Shown here piece after piece: positions 47,407 to 59,476 of a stretch of 64,000 nucleotides of DNA. Where the stretch lies: assembly GCF_003986935.1 (NCBI RefSeq), contig NZ_RJZE01000002.1, positions 1-64,000 of the forward strand, given 5' to 3'. Source of the DNA: Paraburkholderia kururiensis JCM 10599 = LMG 19447 (GTDB lineage Bacteria; Pseudomonadota; Gammaproteobacteria; Burkholderiales; Burkholderiaceae). Numbering within the stretch: the first letter of the stretch is position 1; the number at the start of each line of letters is the position of its first letter. The position numbers and the translations under genes are program-made. Under the pieces are notes generated by a model that worked only from the letters and a program-made list of their open reading frames with translations, was not told the DNA's origin and made no database searches.

Positions 47407-48495
47407 TCATACCATCGCGCGTGATCGATTCCGACGGGGCGTGCGCCCGTCCGGACCGCTTTCCGGCTCGCGCCGGTCTTCGGTGCCCTGTTCGCCGCCC
47501 GGCCCGTCGCCCTTCTGGTCGCCCTCCTGCTGGCCCTGCTGCTGACTCGTATCGCGATGTATCCAGCTCGAAAGCAGCGAGGCGAGCACGATGCACGCAC
47601 CGCCCGCCCATTCGCGCGGGCCCGGCACTTCGCCGGCGAAGAGCCACGCGGTGAGCGCGGTCACGACGAGTTCGAACAGCATGATGATGGATGCGCGATT
47701 AGCCGGCACGCGAGCGAGCCCGTACTGGACGAGCATGTTGTTCGACGCCAGCACGAACCCGAGCGCCAGCACGAGCAGTGCCGCGATAGCCAGATGGCCG
47801 CCCGCGGGCGGCGCAGGCATCGGCTCGAACAACGACGCACAGGCGCTGAAGAGCGCGGCCCCGCCGAAGATCGTCGCCGTGCGCATTTCCGGTTTCATCT
47901 GCGGCAGCACCCGGCTCGCCTTGAGGATCAACACGTTGCTCAGGGCAAAACCCATGCCGCCGGCGAGGCCGCCCCATTCCGCCGCGTTGGCGGGCACCGG
48001 CAGGCCGGCCTGCGGCGACCACAGCATCAGCATCGCGCCGCCCAGCGACAGCGCCGCGAGACCGGCGCCGCCCCACGTCAGCCGCTCGTGCAGAATGAAA
48101 TGCGCAAAGAGCGCGGTCCATGCCGGCGTCAGATAGAAGAGCAGCAGCACCCGCATTACTTCGCCGTGAATCGAGCCCCAAACGAAGCCGAGGTTGGTCA
48201 CGCCGGCCGCGAGCCCGAGCGCCGGCAAGATCCAGTGCCACCGCACGCTCGCAATCGCGCGACGGCGCAGCGCGAGCACGAAGAGGCAGCCGGCGGCGCT
48301 CGTCGCCGCGCTCGCGGCGGTGCCTGTCACGCCGAGGGACGCCAGCATGCGCAGCGGGTACCAGACCATGCCCCACACCGAAGCGCCCAGCATGATCGCG
48401 AGCGTGGGCCAACTGGTGGACCAACTCGCGGCACCGTTTGTCGGCGTATTCGGGCGCGCGTTTGTGCGCGTGTCTGAACGAATCCGGTCATTCAT
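47407..48495 (-). CDS. DMT-superfamily (EamA) transporter
   Basis: The 362-residue protein has ten membrane helices in two EamA repeats (LGASVWGMVWYPLRML, YLTPAWTALFAHFILHERLTWGGAGLAALSLGGAML; SNNMLVQYGLARVPANRASIIMLFELVVTALTAWLFAGE). The last 40 residues are polar and very charged. The substrate is unknown; other members export amino acids or metabolites. I use ATG 48495, 9 bases after GGAGG. It lies between smc and the divergent dapC. Confidence 0.85.
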   Translation of the reverse strand: MNDRIRSDTRTNARPNTPTNGAASWSTSWPTLAIMLGASVWGMVWYPLRMLASLGVTGTAASAATSAAGCLFVLALRRRAIASVRWHWILPALGLAAGVTNLGFVWGSIHGEVMRVLLLFYLTPAWTALFAHFILHERLTWGGAGLAALSLGGAMLMLWSPQAGLPVPANAAEWGGLAGGMGFALSNVLILKASRVLPQMKPEMRTATIFGGAALFSACASLFEPMPAPPAGGHLAIAALLVLALGFVLASNNMLVQYGLARVPANRASIIMLFELVVTALTAWLFAGEVPGPREWAGGACIVLASLLSSWIHRDTSQQQGQQEGDQKGDGPGGEQGTEDRREPESGPDGRTPRRNRSRAMV

Positions 48496-48572
48496 TGCGG
48501 CCAACCTCCGCGGCCTTCCGCTACCTGACCGTGGTCCACACTCTCATTGCTCGGTAACGTCAATCTGCATCC

Positions 48573-48597
48573 TTTCGTGTCTTCGTGTCTTCGTGTT
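48573..48597. repeat. Three tandem copies of an 8-bp unit
   Basis: TTCGTGTC, TTCGTGTC and TTCGTGTT follow one another without gaps upstream of dapC. Such short perfect repeats can change copy number by slippage, but an effect on expression is not shown. Confidence 0.8.
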
Positions 48598-48670
48598 TTC
48601 GCGGGGCATTCCGGGCGGCGTACCGCCTTGACTGGCTGGCCCAACCCCTCGCGTTCCCGGCACTCCACGC

Positions 48671-48676
48671 TATAAT
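48671..48676 (+). promoter_or_regulatory. -10 element of the dapC block
   Basis: A perfect TATAAT lies 136 bp before the dapC start. No good -35 match sits at 16-18 bp upstream, so it may depend on an activator or be fortuitous. Confidence 0.4.
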
Positions 48677-48811
48677 CGCCCGCTTGAAGTTCGCCGCAGC
48701 AACCGCACGCCTCGCGGCTCGCTGCATCTGCGTCGGGCCGGCTTCCATGGTGGCCGGCGCGTACCTCGCTCACCTGTCGCTGTACGTCTTCGATCAGCCC
48801 TGATCCGCCAA

Positions 48812-50041
48812 GTGAACCCGCTCCTCGACACCCTTCAGTCCTATCCCTTCGAAAAGCTGCGCACGCTCTTCGCCGACGTCACGCCGCCGCACGGCCTGCG
48901 CCACATCAGCTTCGGCATCGGGGAGCCCAAACATCCTACGCCCGCGCTTGTGCGCGAGGCAGTGATCGCTTCGCTCGACGGCCTGTCGGCCTATCCCGCT
49001 ACGGCAGGATCAGACGCGCTGCGCGAGACCATCGCGCGTTGGGTCACGCAGCGCTACGGCCTGCCGGCTGTCGATGCGAAGACGCAGGTACTGCCGGTTT
49101 CCGGCTCGCGCGAAGCGCTCTTCGCGCTCGCGCAGGCGGTGGTCGATCCGACCGCTGGTGTCAAGGATCCCGCGAAACGGCCGATCGTACTCTGTCCGAA
49201 CCCGTTCTACCAAATCTACGAGGGTGCGGCGCTGCTCGCGGGTGCCGAGCCGTATTTCGCCAACAGCGATCCGGCGCGCAATTTCGCCTGCGACTACTCG
49301 GCCGTGCCCGACGACATCTGGGCGCGCACCCAGCTGCTTTACGTCTGCTCGCCGGGCAACCCGACGGGCGCGGTGCTCACGCTCGACGACTGGCGCGAAC
49401 TCTTCGCGCTGTCGGACCGGTACGGCTTTGTGATCGCTTCCGACGAGTGCTATTCGGAAATCTACTTCGACGAGAACGCGCCGCCGCTCGGCGGACTCGA
49501 GGCGGCACACCGGCTCGGGCGCGGATTCGATCGTCTCGTGATGCTGTCGAGCCTCTCGAAGCGCTCGAACGTGCCCGGCATGCGCTCGGGCTTCGTCGCG
49601 GGCGACGCCGCCATCCTCAAGCCGTTCCTGCTCTACCGCACCTACCACGGTGCGGCGCTCTCGACGGTCTGGCAAAGCGCCAGCATCGCCGCATGGAACG
49701 ACGAGGCCCACGTGCGCGAGAACCGCGCGAAGTATGTGCAGAAGTTTTCCACGGTCACGCCGATGATCGCGGATGTCCTCGACGTGCGCATGCCCGACGC
49801 CGCGTTCTACCTCTGGGCGAACGTGGCGCGCACTGGCCTTTCGGATACCGCCTTCGCCCGGCAACTGTACGCCGACTATAATGTGACGGTTCTGCCGGGC
49901 TCGTATCTCGCACGCACCGCACATGGCGTCAATCCAGGGCGCGATTTCGTCCGTCTGGCGCTCGTCGCCGGCGTCGACGAATGCGTCGAGGGCGCGAGGC
50001 GGATCGTTTCGTTCTGCCGCGCGCTTTGCGCGGCGAGCTAA
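48812..50041 (+). CDS. dapC: Succinyldiaminopimelate transaminase
   Basis: It transfers an amino group from glutamate to succinyl-amino-ketopimelate in lysine/DAP synthesis. The 409-residue PLP-dependent class I aminotransferase has [34 protein letters not shown] and the catalytic Lys in [11 protein letters not shown]. It is followed by dapD and dapE, which act directly after it in the pathway. The GTG start fits the neighbourhood; homologues begin at [16 protein letters not shown]. Confidence 0.95.
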   Translation: MNPLLDTLQSYPFEKLRTLFADVTPPHGLRHISFGIGEPKHPTPALVREAVIASLDGLSAYPATAGSDALRETIARWVTQRYGLPAVDAKTQVLPVSGSREALFALAQAVVDPTAGVKDPAKRPIVLCPNPFYQIYEGAALLAGAEPYFANSDPARNFACDYSAVPDDIWARTQLLYVCSPGNPTGAVLTLDDWRELFALSDRYGFVIASDECYSEIYFDENAPPLGGLEAAHRLGRGFDRLVMLSSLSKRSNVPGMRSGFVAGDAAILKPFLLYRTYHGAALSTVWQSASIAAWNDEAHVRENRAKYVQKFSTVTPMIADVLDVRMPDAAFYLWANVARTGLSDTAFARQLYADYNVTVLPGSYLARTAHGVNPGRDFVRLALVAGVDECVEGARRIVSFCRALCAAS

Positions 50042-50187
50042 GCCGATCCGAGACGCACCGGGCACCGTCGAGGCGCCGGACACCGGCCGCGCGCGGCGCT
50101 ACGGCACCGCACAAGCGGCGCCCCTGCAGCCAACGGCGAGGCGCCACGCTTCTCTTCCACTGTCTTTCACTTCCAGCAACCACGAAC

Positions 50188-51015
50188 ATGTCGCAACAAC
50201 TTCAGCAGATCATCGACACCGCCTGGGACAACCGCGCCGAGCTGTCGCCGAAATCGGCCTCTCCGGAAGTGCGTGACGCCGTCGCGCACGCCATCGAGCA
50301 ACTCGACCGCGGCACACTGCGCGTCGCCGAAAAGAAAGACGGCCAGTGGATCGTCAACCAGTGGCTGAAGAAGGCGGTGCTGCTGTCGTTTCGCCTGGAA
50401 GACAACGTGCCGATGCCGGCGGGCGGCTACTCCCAGTTCTACGACAAAGTGCCCTCGAAGTTCGCCAACTACACGACCGAAGACTTCGCCGCGGGCGGGT
50501 TTCGCGTCGTGCCGCCCGCCATTGCGCGCCGCGGCTCGTTTATCGCGAAGAACGTCGTGCTGATGCCGTCGTACACGAACATCGGCGCTTACGTGGACGA
50601 AGGCACGATGGTCGACACGTGGGCCACCGTCGGGTCGTGTGCGCAGATCGGCAAGAACGTGCACCTGTCGGGCGGCGTGGGCATCGGCGGCGTGCTGGAG
50701 CCGCTGCAGGCCAACCCCGTCATCATCGAGGACAACTGCTTCATCGGCGCGCGCTCGGAAGTGGTGGAAGGCGTGATCGTCGAAGAGAACTCGGTGATCT
50801 CGATGGGCGTCTACCTCGGCCAGAGCACCAAGATCTACGACCGCGAAACCGGCGAAGTGACCTATGGCCGCATTCCTGCGGGCTCCGTCGTGGTGGCGGG
50901 CAACCTGCCGTCGAAGGACGGTTCGCACAGCCTCTACTGCGCCGTGATCGTGAAGAAGGTGGACGCGAAGACGCGCGCGAAGGTCGGGCTGAACGAACTG
51001 CTGCGGGGCGACTGA
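50188..51015 (+). CDS. dapD: 2,3,4,5-tetrahydropyridine-2,6-dicarboxylate N-succinyltransferase
   Basis: It succinylates tetrahydrodipicolinate, the step before DapC. The 275-residue trimeric protein is a left-handed beta-helix (hexapeptide repeats from about residue 105) with [47 protein letters not shown], the central core of DapD. Start ATG 50188 has no strong ribosome-binding site. Its stop (TGA 51013-51015) is 1 bp before the next start. Confidence 0.97.
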   Translation: MSQQLQQIIDTAWDNRAELSPKSASPEVRDAVAHAIEQLDRGTLRVAEKKDGQWIVNQWLKKAVLLSFRLEDNVPMPAGGYSQFYDKVPSKFANYTTEDFAAGGFRVVPPAIARRGSFIAKNVVLMPSYTNIGAYVDEGTMVDTWATVGSCAQIGKNVHLSGGVGIGGVLEPLQANPVIIEDNCFIGARSEVVEGVIVEENSVISMGVYLGQSTKIYDRETGEVTYGRIPAGSVVVAGNLPSKDGSHSLYCAVIVKKVDAKTRAKVGLNELLRGD

Positions 51016-51016
51016 G

Positions 51017-51379
51017 ATGGCCGCGGGCAAAACGGTCGTCTACGGCATTCCGAACTGCGACACGGTGAAGAAGGCGCGCGTGTGGCTTGAAGAGCACGGC
51101 GTCGCGTTCGAGTTCCACGACTTCAAGAAAGCCGGCGTCACGGCGCCGCTTCTCAAGGGCTGGTTGAAGCAAGTGCCGCTCGACACGCTCGTGAACCGGC
51201 GCGGCACGACGTGGCGCGGCCTCGACGACGACGCGAAGGCCGCGGCGCAGAACGAGGCCGGCGCGATCGCGCTGATGATCGAGAAGCCCTCCGTCATCAA
51301 ACGCCCCGTGGTAGTCGTGGACGGGCACGTGAAAACGCTCGGCTTCTCGGCCGACCACTATGCGGCGCTCTTCGCCTAG
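51017..51379 (+). CDS. ArsC/Spx-like thioredoxin-fold protein (YffB type)
   Basis: The 120-residue protein has the ArsC-family fold with VVYGIPNCDTVKKARVWLEEHGVAFEFHDFKK near the start and KRPVVVVDG before the end, as in YffB/Spx relatives. Only one Cys (Cys14) is in the CxxC position, so it is not a classical arsenate reductase; glutathione-dependent activity was proposed for YffB. It starts one base after dapD and is followed by a terminator before dapE, a gene order seen in many proteobacteria (dapD-yffB-dapE). Confidence 0.88.
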   Translation: MAAGKTVVYGIPNCDTVKKARVWLEEHGVAFEFHDFKKAGVTAPLLKGWLKQVPLDTLVNRRGTTWRGLDDDAKAAAQNEAGAIALMIEKPSVIKRPVVVVDGHVKTLGFSADHYAALFA

Positions 51380-52603
<1,224 letters not shown>

Positions 52604-52641
52604 TGCGACCACGCACGCCGACACGACACGAGGAGTCCACC

Positions 52642-53538
52642 ATGCCGCATCCGCTTTGCGCCACCTTCCAGACCGTGCGCGACCTGCTGCGTTACGCGGT
52701 CACACGTTTCAACGAAGCCGAACTGGCGTTCGGCCACGGCACCACGAACGCCTACGACGAAGCCGCGTATCTGATTCTCCACACGCTGCATCTGCCGCTC
52801 GACCTGCTCGATCCGTTTCTCGACGCGCGCCTCACAGCCGAGGAAACGACGACCGTGCTCGGCGTAATCGAGCGCCGCGCCACCGAGCGCGTGCCGGCCG
52901 CCTACATCACGCACGAAGCATGGATGCACGGCGTGCGCTTTTACGTGGACGAGCGCGTGATCGTGCCGCGCTCATTCATCGGCGAGCTGCTGCAGGACGG
53001 CTTGCAGCCCTACGTCGAAGACCCGGAACTGGTCGGCGCGGTGCTTGAACTTTGCACGGGCTCGGGTTGCCTCGCCGTGCTCGCCGCCCACGCGTTCCCG
53101 AACGCGGACATCGATGCCGTGGACCTCTCGGCGCCGGCGCTCGAAGTCGCGGCACGCAACGTCCATGAGCACGACCTCGACGAGCGCATCTCGCTCTTTC
53201 AGGGCGATCTGTTCGCCCCGCTGCCCGAGCGCCGCTATGACCTCATCATCACGAATCCGCCGTACGTCAACGCGGAATCGATGCAGACGCTGCCCGCCGA
53301 GTACCGGCACGAACCGGAAATGGCACTCGCGGGCGGTGCCGACGGCATGGACATTGTCCGCCGCATCATCGGCGAGGCGCGCCGCTGGCTGACAGACGAA
53401 GGCGTGCTCGTGGTCGAGATCGGTAACGAGCGCGCGAATGTCGAAGCGGCGTTCGGCGGGCTCGATCTGGTCTGGCTGCCGACGAGCGCCGGCGACGACA
53501 ACGTGTTCCTGATCCAGGCCGCGGACCTGCCGGGCTGA
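52642..53538 (+). CDS. prmB: Ribosomal protein uL3 N5-glutamine methyltransferase
   Basis: It methylates a glutamine of ribosomal protein L3. The 298-residue protein has the N-terminal helical domain (VRDLLRYAVTRFNEAELAFGHGTTNAYDEAAYLIL) and the SAM domain with LELCTGSGCLAVLAA and NPPY in LIITNPPYVNAES, characteristic of the PrmB/PrmC/HemK group; the N-terminal domain points to PrmB. Start ATG 52642 is 7 bases after AGGAG, and the gene is 38 bp after dapE. Confidence 0.93.
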   Translation: MPHPLCATFQTVRDLLRYAVTRFNEAELAFGHGTTNAYDEAAYLILHTLHLPLDLLDPFLDARLTAEETTTVLGVIERRATERVPAAYITHEAWMHGVRFYVDERVIVPRSFIGELLQDGLQPYVEDPELVGAVLELCTGSGCLAVLAAHAFPNADIDAVDLSAPALEVAARNVHEHDLDERISLFQGDLFAPLPERRYDLIITNPPYVNAESMQTLPAEYRHEPEMALAGGADGMDIVRRIIGEARRWLTDEGVLVVEIGNERANVEAAFGGLDLVWLPTSAGDDNVFLIQAADLPG

Positions 53539-53722
53539 ACGAGGCCGAGTGACCGGCCGACGGCCGCTGGGTCCGAGCGGCCGCGCTACCACGTGATGCA
53601 TCGCCGCGCCTTCTGTCAGGGCACAAGTGGTCTCGACAGCCGCGGCGCAACACCATCCGGTAAGATGGGCGGGCCTGCGCGCCAGCCGGCGCGCAGCGGT
53701 TCAGGAGTCCCTGTACGCCGGT

Positions 53723-55159
53723 ATGCAATTCGATCTGCTCCATCTCGGCACATTCGTCGCGCTCGCGCATATCCTCGGCGTCATCGCGGCGTGCCACGCC
53801 ATCCTCAACACCCGCACCTCGCAAGGCGCAATCGCGTGGGCCGTCTCGCTCACGGCGATGCCCTACTTCACGCTGATTCCCTATCTGTTCCTCGGCCGCA
53901 GCAAGTTCGAGGGCTACGCCGACGCCCGGCGCCTGCGCAACGAATCGCTGCGCTCGCGCGCTCATCCGCCCGAGTGGGATTCGATGGGCTCGTCGGGCGC
54001 CAAGCCTGCCGACGCGCTGGGGACGAGCGTGATCCGCTCGTTCACGCGCCTCGGCGGCATGCCGTTCCTGCCGGGCAACACCGTGCGCACGCTCGTGAAC
54101 GGCGACGCGACGTTCGCGGCCATCCTCGAGGCAATCGGCGAGGCCGAGCGCTATGTGATCGTGCAGTTCTTCATTGTGCGCGCCGACGCGCTGGGCGAAA
54201 TGCTCAAAGACGTGCTGCTCGCCTGCGCGAAACGCGGCGTACGCGTGTACTTCCTCTATGACAGCATCGGCAGTTTCGATCTGCCGCATCGCTACGTGTC
54301 CGCGCTGCGCGCGGGCGGCGTGGAGGTGCACCCGTTCGCGACAAACCGGCGCTTCGTCAACCGGTTTCAGCTCAACTTCCGCAATCACCGCAAGATCGTG
54401 GTGGTCGATGGCGCGCGCGCCTTCGTGGGCGGCCACAACGTGGGCGTCGAGTATCTGGGCGCCAACCCGAGGCTCTCGCCGTGGCGCGATACGCACATCG
54501 AAGTGCGCGGTCCCGCGGTTGCGAGCATCCAGTTCGTATTCACCGAAGACTGGTACTGGGCTACCCAGCAGTTGCCGCCGCTTGACTCGCCGCCTGCCAC
54601 GCACAGCGACGACATGCATTGCCTCGTGCTGCCAAGCGGCCCGGCGGACCGCCAGGAAACCTGCTCGCTCTTTTTCGTGGAGGCGATCAATGCGGCACGC
54701 AAGCGCATCTGGATCACGACGCCCTATCTCGTGCCCGACGAAGCCGTGTTCTCGGCGTTGCGGCTGGCCGTGCTGCGCGGCGTGGACGTGCGCATCATGA
54801 TCCCCAGTCGGCGCGATCACTACGTGGTGTTCGAAGCCTCGAAGCTCTACGCCTGGGACGCGATACGGGCAGGCATTCGCATCTTTCGCTACCGGCCGGG
54901 CTTCCTGCACCAGAAGGTGGTACTGATCGACGACGTGGCAGCCGCGGTAGGCAGCGCGAATCTCGACAACCGGTCGTTCCGCCTTAATTTCGAAATCATG
55001 GTGCTGACCGTGGACCAGGCCTTCGCCGCCGAGGTGGAGGCCATGCTGCAGCACGACTTCGACGAAGCGTTCGAGATCGATCGTACCGAGTACCGCAATG
55101 CGCCCGCGTGGCGAAAGATGACCATGCACGTGGCGCGGCTCTTCGCGCCTATCCTTTAG
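53723..55159 (+). CDS. cls: Cardiolipin synthase (phospholipase D family)
   Basis: It joins two phosphatidylglycerols to cardiolipin in the inner membrane. The 478-residue protein has two N-terminal membrane helices (about 5-30 and 34-55) and two HKD motifs: FRNHRKIVVVDGARAFVGGHN and LHQKVVLIDDVAAAVGSANLDNRSF. This is the ClsA type by the membrane segments and size. ATG 53723 fits the membrane start, with AGGAG rather far (about 15 bp) upstream. Confidence 0.93.
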   Translation: MQFDLLHLGTFVALAHILGVIAACHAILNTRTSQGAIAWAVSLTAMPYFTLIPYLFLGRSKFEGYADARRLRNESLRSRAHPPEWDSMGSSGAKPADALGTSVIRSFTRLGGMPFLPGNTVRTLVNGDATFAAILEAIGEAERYVIVQFFIVRADALGEMLKDVLLACAKRGVRVYFLYDSIGSFDLPHRYVSALRAGGVEVHPFATNRRFVNRFQLNFRNHRKIVVVDGARAFVGGHNVGVEYLGANPRLSPWRDTHIEVRGPAVASIQFVFTEDWYWATQQLPPLDSPPATHSDDMHCLVLPSGPADRQETCSLFFVEAINAARKRIWITTPYLVPDEAVFSALRLAVLRGVDVRIMIPSRRDHYVVFEASKLYAWDAIRAGIRIFRYRPGFLHQKVVLIDDVAAAVGSANLDNRSFRLNFEIMVLTVDQAFAAEVEAMLQHDFDEAFEIDRTEYRNAPAWRKMTMHVARLFAPIL

Positions 55160-55190
55160 CGGCGCGAGCAGGCTCGGCGCGCCGCTCGCG

Positions 55191-55670
55191 CTACAGCAGC
55201 TTTTCGATATCGGCCGCGATGGATTCGGGCTTCGTGACGGGCGCGTAGCGCTTTACGACGTTGCCGTTGCGGTCGACCAGAAACTTGGTGAAGTTCCACT
55301 TGATCGCTTCGAGCCCAAGCAGACCGGGCGCCTCTTCCGTGAGGAAACGATACAGCGGGTGCGCGCCCGCACCGTTCACGTCGATCTTGTCGAACATCTG
55401 GAACGACACGCCGTAGTTCTTTTCGCAGAAGCTGCCGATCTGCGCCGCGTCGCCCGGCTCCTGCTTGCCGAACTGATTGCACGGAAAACCGAGCACCGCG
55501 AGGCCGCGCGCCGCGTATTGCTCGTGCAGTTGCTGCAGACCGGCATATTGCGGCGTGAACCCGCATTCGCTCGCCGTGTTGACGATCAGCATCACCTTGC
55601 CCTGATAGCGCTCGAGGCTGACCGGCTCGCCGTTCAACGCGGCAGCCGAGAACGAGTAGATCGAAGTCAT
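55191..55670 (-). CDS. Glutathione peroxidase (Cys type)
   Basis: The 159-residue thiol peroxidase has NTASECGFTPQY with the peroxidatic Cys36, FPCNQFG and WNFTKFLVD, the family catalytic tetrad (Cys, Gln, Trp, Asn). Bacterial members like this reduce hydroperoxides, often using thioredoxin rather than glutathione. I use ATG 55670, preceded by GAGGAAAG; the frame is open to 55763. It is convergent with cls and divergent from the ABC-F gene. Confidence 0.94.
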   Translation of the reverse strand: MTSIYSFSAAALNGEPVSLERYQGKVMLIVNTASECGFTPQYAGLQQLHEQYAARGLAVLGFPCNQFGKQEPGDAAQIGSFCEKNYGVSFQMFDKIDVNGAGAHPLYRFLTEEAPGLLGLEAIKWNFTKFLVDRNGNVVKRYAPVTKPESIAADIEKLL

Positions 55671-55767
55671 CTGTGCTTTCCTCGCAAAAAAGTAGCGCCA
55701 GTCTAAGCGAAAAGGCCCGCGCGCGCCCCTGGCCGTCCGGCCGATCCTCCGAGCGGGTAGCACAGTC

Positions 55768-55773
55768 TAGAAT
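55768..55773 (+). promoter_or_regulatory. Predicted -10 element of the ABC-F gene
   Basis: TAGAAT lies 29 bp before the GTG start of the ABC-F gene. The -35 region is weak. Confidence 0.35.
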
Positions 55774-55801
55774 AGCGTTTTTGTCAGCGCCGGGCCTCGT
55801 T

Positions 55802-57733
<1,932 letters not shown>

Positions 57734-57805
57734 CGAACGGCGCGAGCCGGCCGCGTCATATGGCGCCCGGAGCACGCCCCATCGTCGTCGACAAGGAGAT
57801 TGAGA

Positions 57806-58945
57806 GTGCCATCTCCCGCTGTACTACAAGGCTTGCGCGTGCTCGATCTGACGCGCCTGCTGCCCGGCCCCGTCGCCACGTTACGGCTCGCGGAACTGGG
57901 TGCGGACGTGCTGAAAATCGAGGCCCCGGGTGCCGGCGACGACGCCCGGGTGATGATGCAGAGCGCCGCAGACCGGGTAGCGGGCCGCCCCGGCGCGTTC
58001 TACCGCATCGTCAATCGTGGCAAGCGGGAAACGCGGCTCGACCTGAAGTCGGAAAGCGGTCGCAACGTGCTGAAGGCGCTGGCTCGCGACGCGGACGTGC
58101 TCGTGGAAAGTTTTCGCCCCGGCGTGATGGCACGGCTCGGCCTTGGCTACGACACGCTGCGCGAGGTCAATCCGAAACTCGTCTATTGCGCCATCACGGG
58201 CTACGGTTCGAGCGGGCCGTTCGCACGTCGCGCCGGCCATGATCTCAACTACGTGTCCTATGCCGGCGTACTGGACCAGCTTGCCTCGAGCGACGGCACG
58301 CCCGTACTGCCCAACTTCCAGATTGCCGATCTGCTGGGCGGCGCGCTCAGCGCGGTGACGCAAATTCTCGCGGCGCTCTGGCACGTATCGCGCGGCGGCG
58401 AAGGCCGTTTCCTCGACGTATCGATGACGCACGCCACCTACGCCCACAACATCGTCGCGCAAATCGCGCTCGCCAACGACGACGACGAAGGTCCGAACGC
58501 GGGCGGCAGCCTGCTCAACGGCGGGGTGCCCTGCTACAACCTGTATCGAACGCTCGATGGACGTTGGCTTGCGGTCGGCGCGCTGGAGCTGAAGTTCTGG
58601 GAGACGCTGTGCGCGGCGATCGATCGGCCCGAATGGGGCACGCGGCACTGGAGTCTCGGGCAGGCCGTTGGCGGTGCCGACGCCGCCGCGCTCACGCGCG
58701 AACTGGCCGGCGTGATTGCCAGCCGGACACTCGAGGACTGGTCGAAGCTGCTGGAGCCGCTCGACTGCTGCGTCTCGCCGGTGCTCACACCGGCGGAAGC
58801 CGCACGGCATCCGCTCTTCACGAGCGCGACGGCGGAACAGCCGGATGCAGAGAAAGCCCCAGAAGCGCGCACCGCGGCACAGCAGGAAAAGACGACCAAC
58901 ATACGAACGCCGCTCGCAGGGCCGCAACGGCAAGACAAGTATTGA
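57806..58945 (+). CDS. CaiB/BaiF family CoA-transferase (alpha-methylacyl-CoA racemase-like)
   Basis: The 379-residue type III CoA-transferase has GLRVLDLTRLLPGPVATLRLAELGADVLKIEAPGAGD at the start, NRGKRETRLDLKSESGR, GHDLNYVSYAGVLDQL and LNGGVPCYNLYRTLDGRWLAVGALE. The GHDLNY segment resembles alpha-methylacyl-CoA racemases, so a racemase of branched acyl-CoAs is as likely as a CoA-transferase; the substrate cannot be told. The last 40 residues are polar and low complexity. I take GTG 57806, which sits 7 bases after AAGGAG; a TTG at 57800 is less well placed. Confidence 0.9.
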   Translation: MPSPAVLQGLRVLDLTRLLPGPVATLRLAELGADVLKIEAPGAGDDARVMMQSAADRVAGRPGAFYRIVNRGKRETRLDLKSESGRNVLKALARDADVLVESFRPGVMARLGLGYDTLREVNPKLVYCAITGYGSSGPFARRAGHDLNYVSYAGVLDQLASSDGTPVLPNFQIADLLGGALSAVTQILAALWHVSRGGEGRFLDVSMTHATYAHNIVAQIALANDDDEGPNAGGSLLNGGVPCYNLYRTLDGRWLAVGALELKFWETLCAAIDRPEWGTRHWSLGQAVGGADAAALTRELAGVIASRTLEDWSKLLEPLDCCVSPVLTPAEAARHPLFTSATAEQPDAEKAPEARTAAQQEKTTNIRTPLAGPQRQDKY

Positions 58946-59015
58946 ACAGGCGTCAAGTGTGGTGCCTGAACCGGCGAACTCGGTGACACCCAGAGGCGTG
59001 TTCCGCGCTCAGGCC

Positions 59016-59279
59016 TCAACGCCGTGGCAAGGTCTGCCGTGGTTCGCGCTCGTCGTCGTAGAGCCGATGCTTACGCCCTTCCACGTGGCGCGCGATGGTG
59101 CTGCGCACTTCTGCAGCCGTCACGTGTTCCGCGACGACGCGCCGGGAAATCTGACCATCGCTGTCAATCCACTCGACGATGCGGCATGCACCGCCCCACG
59201 GCTGACGGATCGGATCGGACACGCGGCAGCCGCGCACCACGACGGCGCATTGGCCCACGGATTCATGAGACTGTTTCAA
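59016..59279 (-). CDS. Small conserved protein, DUF2866-like
   Basis: The 87-residue protein has no signal peptide or membrane segment. It is polar, with VGQCAVVVRGCRVSDPI at the start, QPWGGACRIVEWIDSDGQISRRVVAEHVT in the middle and a basic, Arg-rich tail REPRQTLPRR. The pattern resembles DUF2866 proteins known mainly from Burkholderiaceae, which have no assigned role. It lies downstream of radA on the same strand. The frame is short, so the call rests on recognising the family. Confidence 0.55.
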   Translation of the reverse strand: MKQSHESVGQCAVVVRGCRVSDPIRQPWGGACRIVEWIDSDGQISRRVVAEHVTAAEVRSTIARHVEGRKHRLYDDEREPRQTLPRR

Positions 59280-59476
59280 GGCACCACCCTTCCCGCTCGA
59301 AACGGAATGCAGACCGAATCGAGCATAGGGAAAAGAGATGTCTCATGGGTTACAGCGTCCACGGCGTCCGTTACAGCCGATTACGGCCACAAAGCGTCCG
59401 CAAGGCGAGGGACAACATAGCGCTCGACTCAAAACGGCTCGCAGCCGAACACGGCCCGATCGCGCCTAGCGATCCG

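Larger units (their letters stand above)
48496..48811. promoter_or_regulatory. Divergent gap upstream of dapC
   Basis: These 316 bases contain three near-identical copies of TTCGTGTC in tandem (48573-48597) and a perfect TATAAT at 48671-48676. The TATAAT lies about 135 bp upstream of the dapC GTG. A plus-strand frame of 72 codons (48585-48803) was rejected as a gene. Nothing else was recognised. Confidence 0.45.

Noticed and set aside
48585..48803. 72-codon frame upstream of dapC
   Set aside because: It overlaps the promoter region, has no ribosome-binding site and no recognisable pattern.
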